17,558 nucleotides of DNA, taken from positions 51,440-68,997 of the forward strand of contig DGYW01000013.1 of assembly GCA_002396805.1 (NCBI GenBank), in the 5' to 3' direction. Source of the DNA: Firmicutes bacterium UBA4996. GTDB lineage: Bacteria; Bacillota; Limnochordia; Darwinibacteriales; Darwinibacteriaceae. The notes beneath the pieces are model-generated. The model saw nothing but the letters and a program-made list of their open reading frames with translations. It did not search any database and was not told the origin of the DNA. Position 1 is the stretch's first letter; each line of letters begins with the position of its first letter. Both the position numbers and the translations under genes were made by a program. Below, piece by piece: positions 6,421 to 14,745 of the stretch.

Positions 6421-7022
6421 CCATGATCATTGTAGGTAGTCTAGTTGTAGGTATGCTCTGCGGCTATTTTTTACTCCCAGGTGGCCTGCCCTTTTTGTCT
6501 AGCATCACCGATGGGGCCCTTGCCCTATTGTTATTTACCGTGGGCTATGATTTGGCTCAAGGAGGAGATTTACGTCAAAAAATTAAGGACCTGCCCAGAA
6601 TCGCTCTGGCGGTCCCCGTACTTGTAATTCTTGGTTCATTATTGGGCTCCCTAGTTGGAACCCTCTTTATTGATCTACCTCTAGGCGAAGGTGTCTTGGT
6701 TGGTGCGGGGCTAGGCTGGTATTCTCTCTCTGCGGTGATCATTGCCCAGTCTTACGATGTAACCCTAGGTGCTGTAGCCCTCTTAACCAATGTTTTTCGA
6801 GAAGTTCTAGCCATCTTGCTGATCCCTATTATCGCCCGCAAGCTTGGTTATCTCCCCGCCATTGCGCCAGGAGGAGCCACCACCATGGACGTTACTTTAC
6901 CCATTATCTCCCAAAGCACCGATAGCCAAACCACTATAGTGGCCTTCTATTCAGGCACGGTCCTAACTGCACTAATTCCCTTCTTAGTACCCTTGATCAT
7001 CAAGTTACTCCAAGGGTTCTAA
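6417..7022 (+). CDS. lysO: LysO-family lysine exporter, C-terminal part
   Basis: A 201-residue polytopic membrane protein with about six hydrophobic segments. It carries the LysO hallmark GAGLGWYSLSAVI followed by NVFREVLAILLIPI, and a TTMDVTLPIISQSTD segment near the C-terminus that fits the transport core. The predicted role is export of lysine (or a similar cationic amino acid or toxic analogue) together with the 99-residue partner. The ATG at 6417 overlaps the TGA of the first gene and is preceded by GGGGGT; this is preferred over an upstream in-frame ATG at 6357 that lies deep inside the partner gene. Its 3' end overlaps the convergent ThuA-like gene by 18 bases, and no terminator is visible. 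Confidence 0.85.
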   Translation: MTMIIVGSLVVGMLCGYFLLPGGLPFLSSITDGALALLLFTVGYDLAQGGDLRQKIKDLPRIALAVPVLVILGSLLGSLVGTLFIDLPLGEGVLVGAGLGWYSLSAVIIAQSYDVTLGAVALLTNVFREVLAILLIPIIARKLGYLPAIAPGGATTMDVTLPIISQSTDSQTTIVAFYSGTVLTALIPFLVPLIIKLLQGF

Positions 7023-7739
7023 AGGTGGGGTTGAACCACCAGACAAGGGCTGGGCGAGGCTTGGCACTGGCTTGGCCCAGCGTACCGCATTACGAATAAC
7101 TAATTGGACCTCAGGTTGATGATAGATGGGGTAAGTTTCGTGACCTGGTCGGAAGTAAAAAATCTTCCCTCGACCACGGTGATAGCAGCACCCACTGCGA
7201 AACACCTCTCCCCCTTGAAACCAACTGATTAGCACCAGGCTATCTGGGGCAGGAATATCAAAGCGTTCCCCATACATCTCAGTTTGGGGAATTTCAAAGT
7301 AGTGATCCAAACCTTGGGCAATGGGATGTCCTTGCTCGACCACCCAAACCCGTTCCTTTTCACCAGACTCACGCCAACGCAGACTACAACTGGTACCCAT
7401 GAGTTTCTGGAAAATCTTTGCATAATGACCTGAGTGCAATACGATCAGTCCCATACCTTCTAAAACCCTATTGTACACTCGCTCCACAATCTCGTCATCC
7501 ACTTCATGATGAGCCTTATGACCCCACCACAACAACACGTCAGTTTGATCCAATACATCCTGGGTTAGGCCATGCTCGTCTTGGCGTAAGACAGCAGTAC
7601 GAACCGTAATATCTGCTTCCTTGCCTAAGAAATCCGCGATGGCGTGATGAATTCCCTGGGGATAAATGGCGGCCACTGTAGGATTACTCAGTTCATGTAA
7701 ATACTCATTCCAGACAGTTACTCTAATCTTCTGTTGCAC
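7005..7739 (-). CDS. ThuA-like protein (trehalose utilisation domain)
   Basis: A 244-residue soluble protein with a ThuA fold (class I glutamine amidotransferase-like). Seen are the N-terminal strand IRVTVWNEY (5-13), DVLLWWGHKAHHEV, GLIVLHSGHYAKIFQKLMG and the C-terminal GRGKIFYFRPGHETYPIY followed by IRNAVRWA, all characteristic of the family. ThuA proteins are linked to trehalose or other sugar metabolism, but their biochemical reaction is poorly defined. The GTG start follows AGGGGAG, and only one base separates it from the stop of the hydrolase gene, so the two are probably coupled. It is the last gene of the minus-strand run and overlaps lysO at its 3' end. The tail after WAKP is proline-rich and probably disordered. 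Confidence 0.85.
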   Translation of the reverse strand: MQQKIRVTVWNEYLHELSNPTVAAIYPQGIHHAIADFLGKEADITVRTAVLRQDEHGLTQDVLDQTDVLLWWGHKAHHEVDDEIVERVYNRVLEGMGLIVLHSGHYAKIFQKLMGTSCSLRWRESGEKERVWVVEQGHPIAQGLDHYFEIPQTEMYGERFDIPAPDSLVLISWFQGGEVFRSGCCYHRGRGKIFYFRPGHETYPIYHQPEVQLVIRNAVRWAKPVPSLAQPLSGGSTPPLEPLE

Positions 7740-7740
7740 A

Positions 7741-8433
7741 CTAATCTCCCCTGTACTCGAAATTGAAGTGAGTGTTCCGTTGTTTCAACAACCAGGGAAC
7801 TAATTCTGGCTCATTATAGGCCAAGCTCCAAGAATCATGGCCCACCCCTTCATATTGAGTAAATTTAACTGAGGAGCCTTCCTCCCTGAGTACTGCTACT
7901 AATTCCGCTGACATCTGCACAGGCACAACCTGATCGTCTTGACCATGAAAGACCCAGATGGGCACATCCTTGAGCCCAGCAATCCTGTGAGGAAACCCTA
8001 AAAGAGGCATGGTTCCACCACAAATAGGCACCAAGGCCGCGAAGGTTTGTGGCCTGTGCGTGGCCCAATGCCAAGTTCCAAACCCTCCCATACTCAAACC
8101 TGTCAGATAAATACGCTCCCGTTCAACAGGTAGTGTTGCCAAGAGCTCTCTTAGGAGATGATCCAACTCATCTAAACTCCGATCCCAGGTCCAATTGACT
8201 GGACATTGGGGAGCAACTAAAATAAATGGGAACTCCTGTCCTTCAGAAATCTGCTTAACTAGACCCTGCTTCTTTAATAACTCCAGGTCAGTACCACGTT
8301 CACCTGCTCCGTGCAGAAAAATCACTAGTGGCCAGGTAGTCGCTCCTTCTGGGTCGAACCCCCGTGGCAAATATAAGTAATAAGGCAACTCAAAAGACTT
8401 GTTGATCGTTCCTTTCAGCAACTTGGTATCCAT
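7741..8433 (-). CDS. Alpha/beta hydrolase of the prolyl oligopeptidase / phospholipase-carboxylesterase type
   Basis: A 230-residue predicted serine hydrolase. The nucleophile elbow GLSMGG (112-117) places the catalytic Ser at 114. HGAGERG (41-47) is the oxyanion-hole segment, HGQDDQVVP (163-171) contains the acid residue (Asp167 most likely), and GVGHDSW contains His199. There is no signal peptide, so it is cytoplasmic. Proteins like this are often annotated as feruloyl or acetyl esterase-like or dienelactone hydrolase-like; the substrate is unknown. The start is uncertain: ATG at 8433 is listed, while an in-frame GTG at 8442 has better spacing from GAGGG. Either start lies inside the upstream BadF-like gene, giving an overlap of 44-53 bases. 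The ThuA gene follows after one base. Confidence 0.85.
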   Translation of the reverse strand: MDTKLLKGTINKSFELPYYLYLPRGFDPEGATTWPLVIFLHGAGERGTDLELLKKQGLVKQISEGQEFPFILVAPQCPVNWTWDRSLDELDHLLRELLATLPVERERIYLTGLSMGGFGTWHWATHRPQTFAALVPICGGTMPLLGFPHRIAGLKDVPIWVFHGQDDQVVPVQMSAELVAVLREEGSSVKFTQYEGVGHDSWSLAYNEPELVPWLLKQRNTHFNFEYRGD

Positions 8434-9343
8434 TGGCACCACTTTGCCACCCTCTCTGTTCCAGATTGCCCCAAAGCAAGGGCGAGTCAAACATTACTTC
8501 TGGTTCTGCTGGAGATTTCCTCTCTTCCAAGGTAGAAAGATAAGCACCTTTGGCAGGAGCCATAGTGGCTTCCTGTACTCGGGCGTGGGGAAAAAGCAGC
8601 CCAAGTAAATGACAAACCCGTTCATAGACTAATTGGGATCCAAACAAGACCCGACCATAAAGTCCGATCACAGGATCAAAACTCTGAAAATGGCGAGCCA
8701 TTTTTATGACCAGATACACCAAATCGTGGGCTACCTCATGAACAAGCTCTAATGCGAGGAGATTACCCTTTCGAGCTAAGTTGTCCACAGATACAACCAG
8801 CTCACCAAGTTGAACCCCATCTAACTCTAAGAGCTCAGAAAGTTCTTCATGTCCACTGAATCCACATCCAATATTCAGCTTTTCTTGAAGACGTCGTTGG
8901 AAATCCCACACCATGGGGTCTTCCCGCATTTGGAATCGTAATCCCTCCATGTTTTCAAAAACCACTAAGCTGGCCTGTCCCCCAACTAACAACATCCGAT
9001 CCCTATCGGTACGCATTCCTAGCGTGCAACTTCTAGCAAAATTCTCCACAAGAATCTCGGTGACATCCAAGACACCATGAACAACACCAGCCATTTCGTG
9101 GTCACTGGTGATGAGATCCGATTTATAAGTGAAACAGACTCTCTCCAAACTTTCCCAGCCCTGAGACCCCACAGTTCTAGCCAACAAATCCCGTAGGTTC
9201 TCTCGAGCTTGTGAGATTCCATGCCTTTGGTGATTAATTGAACGGCCTACACTGGTGGCGACAATTCGCCCCCCTGAATCTCCAACAACCGCCACTGCAC
9301 TCTGGTTATTGTCTGCGACCCCCAAAAAAAGTCTTCCATCCAT
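8390..9343 (-). CDS. BadF/BadG/BcrA-type kinase-fold protein with degenerate nucleotide-binding motifs
   Basis: A 317-residue protein whose overall layout matches the BadF/BcrA ATPase family, which includes N-acetylglucosamine kinases: LFLGV start, VGDSGGRIVATSVGRSIN with a downstream ARENL helix, and an end with VIGLYGRVLFGS and MAPAKGAYLS. The catalytic motifs are lost. The usual GVDGGGTKT phosphate-1 loop reads GVADNNQSA (8-16), and the usual GTGS-containing phosphate-2 loop reads LVGGQASLV (119-127). It therefore looks like a non-catalytic member, perhaps binding a sugar or acting as a regulator; this is inference. The start is uncertain: ATG at 9343 matches the family N-terminus, an upstream GTG at 9376 is possible, and neither has a good ribosome binding site. 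A promoter lies in the end of sbcC. The 3' end overlaps the hydrolase gene. Confidence 0.65.
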   Translation of the reverse strand: MDGRLFLGVADNNQSAVAVVGDSGGRIVATSVGRSINHQRHGISQARENLRDLLARTVGSQGWESLERVCFTYKSDLITSDHEMAGVVHGVLDVTEILVENFARSCTLGMRTDRDRMLLVGGQASLVVFENMEGLRFQMREDPMVWDFQRRLQEKLNIGCGFSGHEELSELLELDGVQLGELVVSVDNLARKGNLLALELVHEVAHDLVYLVIKMARHFQSFDPVIGLYGRVLFGSQLVYERVCHLLGLLFPHARVQEATMAPAKGAYLSTLEERKSPAEPEVMFDSPLLWGNLEQRGWQSGANGYQVAERNDQQVF

Positions 9344-9436
9344 ATGTAGCTGCCCAAGTAGTCTAAAACTGACCACAATTCATCTATGTCTAAAATTCTG
9401 TCTATTTATTCCAGATTCTTCTAAGACTACCCCCGG

Positions 9437-9448
9437 CTCCTCCCTCCT
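9437..9448 (-). other. Ribosome-binding-site-like purine run without a start codon
   Basis: On the minus strand AGGAGGGAGGAG is a near-ideal Shine-Dalgarno sequence in the leader of the BadF-like gene. No ATG, GTG or TTG follows at 4-14 bases, and the chosen start is about 94 bases further on. It may be accidental, a remnant of an older start, or a regulatory element. Confidence 0.3.
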
Positions 9449-9461
9449 AATTTTTTTACAA

Positions 9462-12400
9462 TTACCTGTCCATTATATCACAATTTTCCGGTGAATCAAC
9501 CTGCGTTCCTGCTCCTTGGTCTTTGCGTAAAGAGATGACATTTTCCGTTACGGTGTCAAATGAGTCATCATGACTGATCAAGAAGAGTTGTTCAAAGTCC
9601 GCGGTAGCGTTTTGAATAGCCAGAGCCAAGCTTTCGCGACGTTCACGGTCTAGATTGGTGGTTGGTTCATCAAAGAATCCTAGATTCATCGGCGATAAGA
9701 GTTGCATCAGAGCCAAGCGAATAGCCAAAGCTGCGGTCATCTGTTCGCCACCAGATAACTGCCGGAAAACTCGTGTGCGTTCCTTGCCTTGATCATAATC
9801 CACTAACTGCAACTCATATTGACTCCCCCACTCGATACTTACATTTTCGCTCGATACCTGGCGATAGATCTGGGTTGCAGCCATAGATAGAGAGTTCCGA
9901 TACTGCTGGGCAATGGGGTCCGCCGCCTCCCTTAGTACCTGCCTGAAGAGCTTAGTGAAATCTAAGGTCGCGGTGGCGTGAGCAAGCTCCTCCCCTTTCT
10001 GCCGCCAGAGATCCTCCTTCTCCTGCAGACTGGCTAAACGAATCCTGAGTTCCTCCTCCCTCCGTCTTAACTCCTCCAAATCTCGTCTCAATTCTAGGTG
10101 AGCCGTCTTCTGTTCTTGAACTAATGCATCTAAAGCTACGTGGCTTTCCCGGGAATACTCAATCAAAAGGTTGGACTGTTCCACCTGTTTTTCAGCCAGC
10201 TGCTCCTGAAGGGTCCCGTAGCTTGCCTGAAGTGCGGTTAAACGAGCTGTTAAGGGCGGAAGCTTCTGTGCCCCGTGGAGATTGGTTTGATACAATTGAT
10301 AACTAACTTGGTAGTGAGTCAGCTGCCCTTTGAGCTCTTTTTGTACCTCTTCAGGCTCACCCAAGGAGAGCATTTCTTCTTTCAGTCTGCTCACCTCAAG
10401 GGCAAGTTCAGTGACTTCTCCTTGTTGCTTACTAAAGCCCTCGCTTTCCTGAGCTAGCTTCGCATGTTCATTGCGGAGCTTTTCCAATTCTTTTCTAGAA
10501 CGTTGCTCCGCATCGTGGGCTACCGTAACTTTAGTAGTGATCTGAGTCTGGAGATTATTAATGTACAGTAACCAAGCTTGTCCATAGTTCTGCCAAGTAT
10601 CGTAGACAGAGTTGAGTTGTGCTTCCCAGCTAGCCCAAGTATTTAACCAGGAGTCTAGAGTTTGCGCACTATATTCGCGGGGAAGTAAGGGTACTGGATC
10701 AAGTAGAGAGGGTACAGCTGGAAGTTCCAGGACAGTTGCCAAACCCCACAGGGGCAATTTTCTGCCTAGGAGTGTTTGCTGAGCTTGATAAAAGTCTCCC
10801 AGCTCTCTAATGTGATCATTAATTCGTTGTAGCTCAAACCAGGGCAGCTTAGCCAGGGCCTCAAAACTAGTCTGCAGGATCTGCTCAAAACTATCTTGCT
10901 GTTGCGCCATAAATACCTGCTGGTTTTGGGCATCACGCACCCGATCACGCAGACCGTCACGTTCAGCTTGAACTTGTAGTGCTAACTCAATCTCAGCCGC
11001 TAAGCGAGTGAGCTCAGACTCTAACTTATCTTTTTGCTCCCTAAAGAATTCATCTAAACCGTGGGCCACCCGTTCACTAGGGCAAACCTCTTGAATAATG
11101 GGGCAGACACCTTTAGTAAGATGATCCTCATTACGCAATAACGCTTCTAGTTCGCCGCGTTTTTCCACTTGCCTGTGGCGAAGGGTCTCTAGCTGATCCT
11201 CGGCCTCAAGTTGGGCTAGTTTCTCCTGTAACTGGGGTAACTCTTCGAGTGCTACCGCCACTTCAGAAATGGATAGTTGTAAATCACTAAGGCGCTGTCT
11301 GTGCGTTCTAGCCTCATCCAAGACATGACGGTGCTCTTTAATCCAGTCTTCCCGCTCCTTGAGGAGGGGCTGCCATTTGTAGGCTAGATTGTTAAAGCTA
11401 GCCATGTCCGCTTCAACAATGCGCAGATTCTCGGCTATCTCCTCGTGCTCTTGTAGTTGTTTAGTGGTTGTAGTCAAAGCTTGGTCCAAATTCGCTTTGT
11501 CCTCAGTCCATCTGGCTTGATCCGCCTCCAGTTTAGCTGCGGTGGTGGCCAAGTTTAGCTCTAGTTGACTAATTTTCTCGGTGAGCAAACGCTTTTGTTC
11601 CAACCGCTCTTCCACAACCTGTAGTTCTCTTTGTAAGATTTCATAACGCTCAAACCCTGCGCGATGTGCCTCCACCACCAGTTGGGCTTGCTCAGCTTCT
11701 GCATGGTCTTTTTCCAGTTCATGGAGTTGTTGTCCTGAATTCTCGATTTGCAGCCTCAACATTGAGAGTTCTTTGTCTAGCTGCTCCAAGCTTTCCTTCT
11801 GTTTTTGTTGAACCTCCAACACAGCCAAATTAGCCTGCAACTCCCTTTCAAGCTGATGGAACGTGTCTTGTTTCGTGTTGTATTGCTCTTGTGTCTCCTC
11901 CAAATCGGCTGTTACGCCCGGCAACTCAGCAAGAGTCAGCTCTAAGATCTCCCTCTCCCGTGTTAACGCTTGTGCCTCGTGGTCCAATTCTTTTTCTAGA
12001 AAAGCTGTATTAGTGAAGGCTTCTCGATAGTCCTCCACCTTGAGAACCGCATCAAAAGTCTTAGTGCGAGGACCTGGTGCATCTAAGAAAGGGGTTGTGA
12101 ACTGCCCCTGCTGGACTGCGATAACCTGCCTAAACAAATCCGGCAAACTATCACCAGGAGCAACTCCCATAGTCCTCTTAAGCCAGAGGCTCACATCATC
12201 ACTGCCATGGAGCTCGTCCAACATGGCAGAAGTCTCTTCATCCCACACCTCCCATTTCTGACTGGAGGTGGCGTTGAATTTACGAATCACGCGATACAAC
12301 CGCTCATCAGCGCCCTCAATCAAAACCTGAATCTCTCCTTGGGAGGCGCCTTCCCGCAACAGTTGCTTCAGCAAGTAAGGATTGTAGTTAAATAGAGCAT

Positions 12401-12533
12401 AACCGATACTCTCAATAATGGTTGATTTACCGGCCCCATTGATTCCTGAAATGAAATTAATGCCTGGTTGGAAGTCTAAAGTCTCATCTACATAGCTTTT
12501 TACATTAATCAGCCTGAGTTGTAGAATCTGCAC
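9462..12533 (-). CDS. sbcC: SbcC-like Rad50/SMC-family ATPase subunit of the SbcCD nuclease
   Basis: A 1023-residue DNA repair ATPase that pairs with SbcD to process DNA ends and hairpins. Walker A GINGAGKST lies at 30-38, signature LSGGEQ at 926-931 and Walker B LGFFDEPTTNLD with Asp955/Glu956. Between the heads are two long, Glu/Gln/Leu-rich coiled-coil arms (about 180-470 and 490-860). The apex carries CPIIQEVC, with cysteines 477 and 484, instead of the usual CXXC zinc hook. Length is normal. The GTG at 12533 has GAGGAGG six bases upstream; another GTG two codons earlier lies too close to that site. It overlaps sbcD by 29 bases, so coupled translation is likely. Its last codons contain a promoter for the next unit. 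Family assignment is secure; the exact substrate is inferred. Confidence 0.93.
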   Translation of the reverse strand: MQILQLRLINVKSYVDETLDFQPGINFISGINGAGKSTIIESIGYALFNYNPYLLKQLLREGASQGEIQVLIEGADERLYRVIRKFNATSSQKWEVWDEETSAMLDELHGSDDVSLWLKRTMGVAPGDSLPDLFRQVIAVQQGQFTTPFLDAPGPRTKTFDAVLKVEDYREAFTNTAFLEKELDHEAQALTREREILELTLAELPGVTADLEETQEQYNTKQDTFHQLERELQANLAVLEVQQKQKESLEQLDKELSMLRLQIENSGQQLHELEKDHAEAEQAQLVVEAHRAGFERYEILQRELQVVEERLEQKRLLTEKISQLELNLATTAAKLEADQARWTEDKANLDQALTTTTKQLQEHEEIAENLRIVEADMASFNNLAYKWQPLLKEREDWIKEHRHVLDEARTHRQRLSDLQLSISEVAVALEELPQLQEKLAQLEAEDQLETLRHRQVEKRGELEALLRNEDHLTKGVCPIIQEVCPSERVAHGLDEFFREQKDKLESELTRLAAEIELALQVQAERDGLRDRVRDAQNQQVFMAQQQDSFEQILQTSFEALAKLPWFELQRINDHIRELGDFYQAQQTLLGRKLPLWGLATVLELPAVPSLLDPVPLLPREYSAQTLDSWLNTWASWEAQLNSVYDTWQNYGQAWLLYINNLQTQITTKVTVAHDAEQRSRKELEKLRNEHAKLAQESEGFSKQQGEVTELALEVSRLKEEMLSLGEPEEVQKELKGQLTHYQVSYQLYQTNLHGAQKLPPLTARLTALQASYGTLQEQLAEKQVEQSNLLIEYSRESHVALDALVQEQKTAHLELRRDLEELRRREEELRIRLASLQEKEDLWRQKGEELAHATATLDFTKLFRQVLREAADPIAQQYRNSLSMAATQIYRQVSSENVSIEWGSQYELQLVDYDQGKERTRVFRQLSGGEQMTAALAIRLALMQLLSPMNLGFFDEPTTNLDRERRESLALAIQNATADFEQLFLISHDDSFDTVTENVISLRKDQGAGTQVDSPENCDIMDR
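9472..9499 (-). promoter_or_regulatory. Promoter for the BadF-like / hydrolase / ThuA unit, inside the 3' end of sbcC
   Basis: On the minus strand TTGATT (9499-9494) is followed after 16 bases by a perfect TATAAT (9477-9472), which is preceded by TGA and so forms an extended -10. Transcription would start near 9465 and give a leader of about 120 bases before the ATG at 9343. This is the best promoter match in the window. Confidence 0.55.
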
Positions 12534-13767
12534 GGACACCCTCCTCTTCTTGCCACTGTTTAGTCCAAGTTTTGACCAGAGTCAACATAGACTCTTGATC
12601 GCCAACAGAACTAAAACCTTTCAGTCCCTGAACAACTTGTACCGCTTCATCCACAAATGTTTGACCAGCCTTAGTGTGGAAGGCAAAGTTTTTCCTAATC
12701 AAATCTTCCAGGACAACCCCTTCGATCTGTTCGCGATTAAACTGACCAGTGAGTTCCACGGTTCTTTGTCCCTGTAAGCTGGCACGATTAAGCACTTCCA
12801 CATGAATCAGGGGAAAGCCTTGCTGCAACTTGGCTACTAGCTCAGTTTGGACAATGGCTAAAGGATTAAAGGGCACCGTTCCAATCAGCTCTAAACGGAC
12901 CATGGCGGCCCGTTCTAAAGCAGGATTCCACTTAGCTGCTAAGCTTGTTTCGCACAAACCTGCAACGTCTGTGGGGCTGACTAGAGACGAGAGATCCACC
13001 TGCAGATTGTAAATAGGACGGGGAGAGCTGGGTAAGTGCTCCACAACTTTACCCCTAGGGGTTACTACCACATGGTAAGCACCCTTTTCCTTACCAGCCT
13101 CGCCAAGATCCCAACTCTCTGGGGCACCAGGGTTGTAAATCCAATCTTCTAGTTCATAACGCTCATGAATATGTCCTAAGGCCACGTAATCCACTAATTC
13201 TTCTAAACCATTAAGGGCCTCACGCTCTACACCGCCCAAATGTAGAAGTCGATCGACCGCCGCATGTAAAATGAGCACAGTAAACTGATCACTCGGTGGT
13301 AATAGTGCCTGGAGTTCTTGGAGGCGTTTGGCAGTCATGGATCCTAAGTAACCAAGACCAACAAAGCGAATCCCTGGAAACTCCAAGAGACACTGCTCGT
13401 TAAGGATTAGCTCACCTGCGGAGAACTCCGGTTGGAGCAAGCGTATTAGCCCCTGCTCATGGAGAAAGCGCATCCACGAATCACCTTCACCGTAGGGAGC
13501 TTTATCATGATTGCCCTCAATGGCGATTGTTTCAATACCTGCGCGTCTGAGTTCCCCAAACACCTGCACTGCTTGTAGGAGAGTGCGCGAATTAATCGTC
13601 CGCTTATTGAAAAAATCACCGGCAATGATCAGGTACTGTACTTGTTTTTCCAGAGCCACTTGAGCCAACTCCTGGAAAGCTTGTCCGAAGTCCAAGAAAC
13701 GCTCCTCTAAGCCAAATTGAGAAAAACCTAAATGTAAATCGCTACAATGTAAGAAGCTAGTTTGCAA
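12505..13767 (-). CDS. sbcD: SbcD-like exonuclease (metallophosphoesterase)
   Basis: A 420-residue Mre11/SbcD-type nuclease subunit. The phosphoesterase motifs are intact and in order: Asp10 and His12 in SDLHLG, Asp51 in AGDFFN, Asn86-His87-Asp88 in EGNHD, His168 in LILHAAVD, and His199/His201 in LGHIHERYE. These should bind two manganese ions. Residues from about 250 onward form the capping and ATPase-binding region. The TTG start at 13767 has GGGAGG upstream at normal spacing and begins three bases after the moxR stop. The gene overlaps sbcC by 29 bases, the standard sbcDC order. The full complex would act as an ATP-dependent double-strand exonuclease and hairpin endonuclease, as known for SbcCD. 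Confidence 0.93.
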   Translation of the reverse strand: MQTSFLHCSDLHLGFSQFGLEERFLDFGQAFQELAQVALEKQVQYLIIAGDFFNKRTINSRTLLQAVQVFGELRRAGIETIAIEGNHDKAPYGEGDSWMRFLHEQGLIRLLQPEFSAGELILNEQCLLEFPGIRFVGLGYLGSMTAKRLQELQALLPPSDQFTVLILHAAVDRLLHLGGVEREALNGLEELVDYVALGHIHERYELEDWIYNPGAPESWDLGEAGKEKGAYHVVVTPRGKVVEHLPSSPRPIYNLQVDLSSLVSPTDVAGLCETSLAAKWNPALERAAMVRLELIGTVPFNPLAIVQTELVAKLQQGFPLIHVEVLNRASLQGQRTVELTGQFNREQIEGVVLEDLIRKNFAFHTKAGQTFVDEAVQVVQGLKGFSSVGDQESMLTLVKTWTKQWQEEEGVRADSTTQAD

Positions 13768-13770
13768 ACC

Positions 13771-14739
13771 TTATCCCTCCCGAATCTCTTCTGCCTTGAC
13801 TTCAACCTGGTGTAAAAGCTCACTTACTACGCTTGTGGCACTAACCCCCCGTAATTGGCTTTCCACTTTCAAGGTAAGACGGTGAGCTAAAACGGGAATG
13901 GCCAGGGCCTTCACATCGTCGGGAAGTATAAAATCTCGCCCTTCCATGGCGGCTAAAGCCTGGGCTGCCCGTAAGAGGGCTAAGCTACCCCGGGGAGAAG
14001 CACCTAGCTGCACCTGGGGATGTGTTCTAGTACTCTGGGTCAAGCGCACAATGTAATCCCGCACAGATGCCTCCACGTGCACTTTTGCCACTAACTTTTG
14101 TAATTGGGCCACTTCTAGGGGTGTAGTGCAAGGTTGAAGTTCCTGGATAGGATGGGATTCTTGTAACCTAAGCAGCACTTCGTTTTCTTCTGCCAAGGAA
14201 GGATAGCCTAAGTTCAGGCGCAGAAAGAAGCGATCCAATTGGGCCTCTGGCAAAGGAAAAGTCCCCTCAAACTCAATGGGGTTTTGAGTGGCCAAGACCA
14301 TAAAAGGTTGTCCCAAGGAGTGTGTCACCCCATCTACTGTGACCTGCCCCTCTCCCATTGCCTCTAAAAGACTTGATTGGGTCCGAGGTGTGGCTCGATT
14401 GATTTCATCTGCCAACACTATTTGGGCCATGATGGGGCCAGGTCTGAACGTGAAATCCCCTAGTTTTTGATTGTAAATAGAGACTCCAGTAATATCTGAA
14501 GGCAGCAGATCAGGTGTACACTGAATCCTGCTAAAGGTGCCTCCAAAGGAAGTGGCTAGAGCACGGGCGAGCATGGTCTTTCCCACACCTGGTACATCCT
14601 CTAGCAAAACATGGCCACCACTTAACAAAGCCACCAACAGCGTCTTGGTTTCTTGTTCCTTACCTACCATCACTCGGGACACATTGTCCCCCATCTTGGT
14701 TGCGAAATCTGTCACTGCCTGAACTGCCAATCCTGTCAT
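13771..14739 (-). CDS. MoxR-family AAA+ ATPase
   Basis: A 322-residue AAA+ ATPase of the MoxR class. Walker A is EDVPGVGKT (47-55), Walker B VLADEINRA (108-116), sensor 1 ATQNP (150-154), followed by FPLPEAQLDRF (161-171) and a C-terminal lid with HPQVQLGASPRGSLALLRA. MoxR ATPases act as chaperones that remodel or assemble partner proteins, often with DUF58 or VWA-domain partners. The ATG at 14739 has GAGGTG seven bases upstream; a GTG immediately before it is too close. The ribosome binding site overlaps the stop of the upstream DUF4129 gene, and sbcD starts three bases downstream, so the gene links the membrane module to sbcDC. Family call is secure; the client is unknown. Confidence 0.93.
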   Translation of the reverse strand: MTGLAVQAVTDFATKMGDNVSRVMVGKEQETKTLLVALLSGGHVLLEDVPGVGKTMLARALATSFGGTFSRIQCTPDLLPSDITGVSIYNQKLGDFTFRPGPIMAQIVLADEINRATPRTQSSLLEAMGEGQVTVDGVTHSLGQPFMVLATQNPIEFEGTFPLPEAQLDRFFLRLNLGYPSLAEENEVLLRLQESHPIQELQPCTTPLEVAQLQKLVAKVHVEASVRDYIVRLTQSTRTHPQVQLGASPRGSLALLRAAQALAAMEGRDFILPDDVKALAIPVLAHRLTLKVESQLRGVSATSVVSELLHQVEVKAEEIREG

Positions 14740-14745
14740 CACAAG

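Noticed and set aside
7023..7045. GGTGG / CCACC hairpin near the lysO stop as a terminator
   Set aside because: The stem is only five bases, has no T-run on either strand and lies within the ThuA-like coding sequence.
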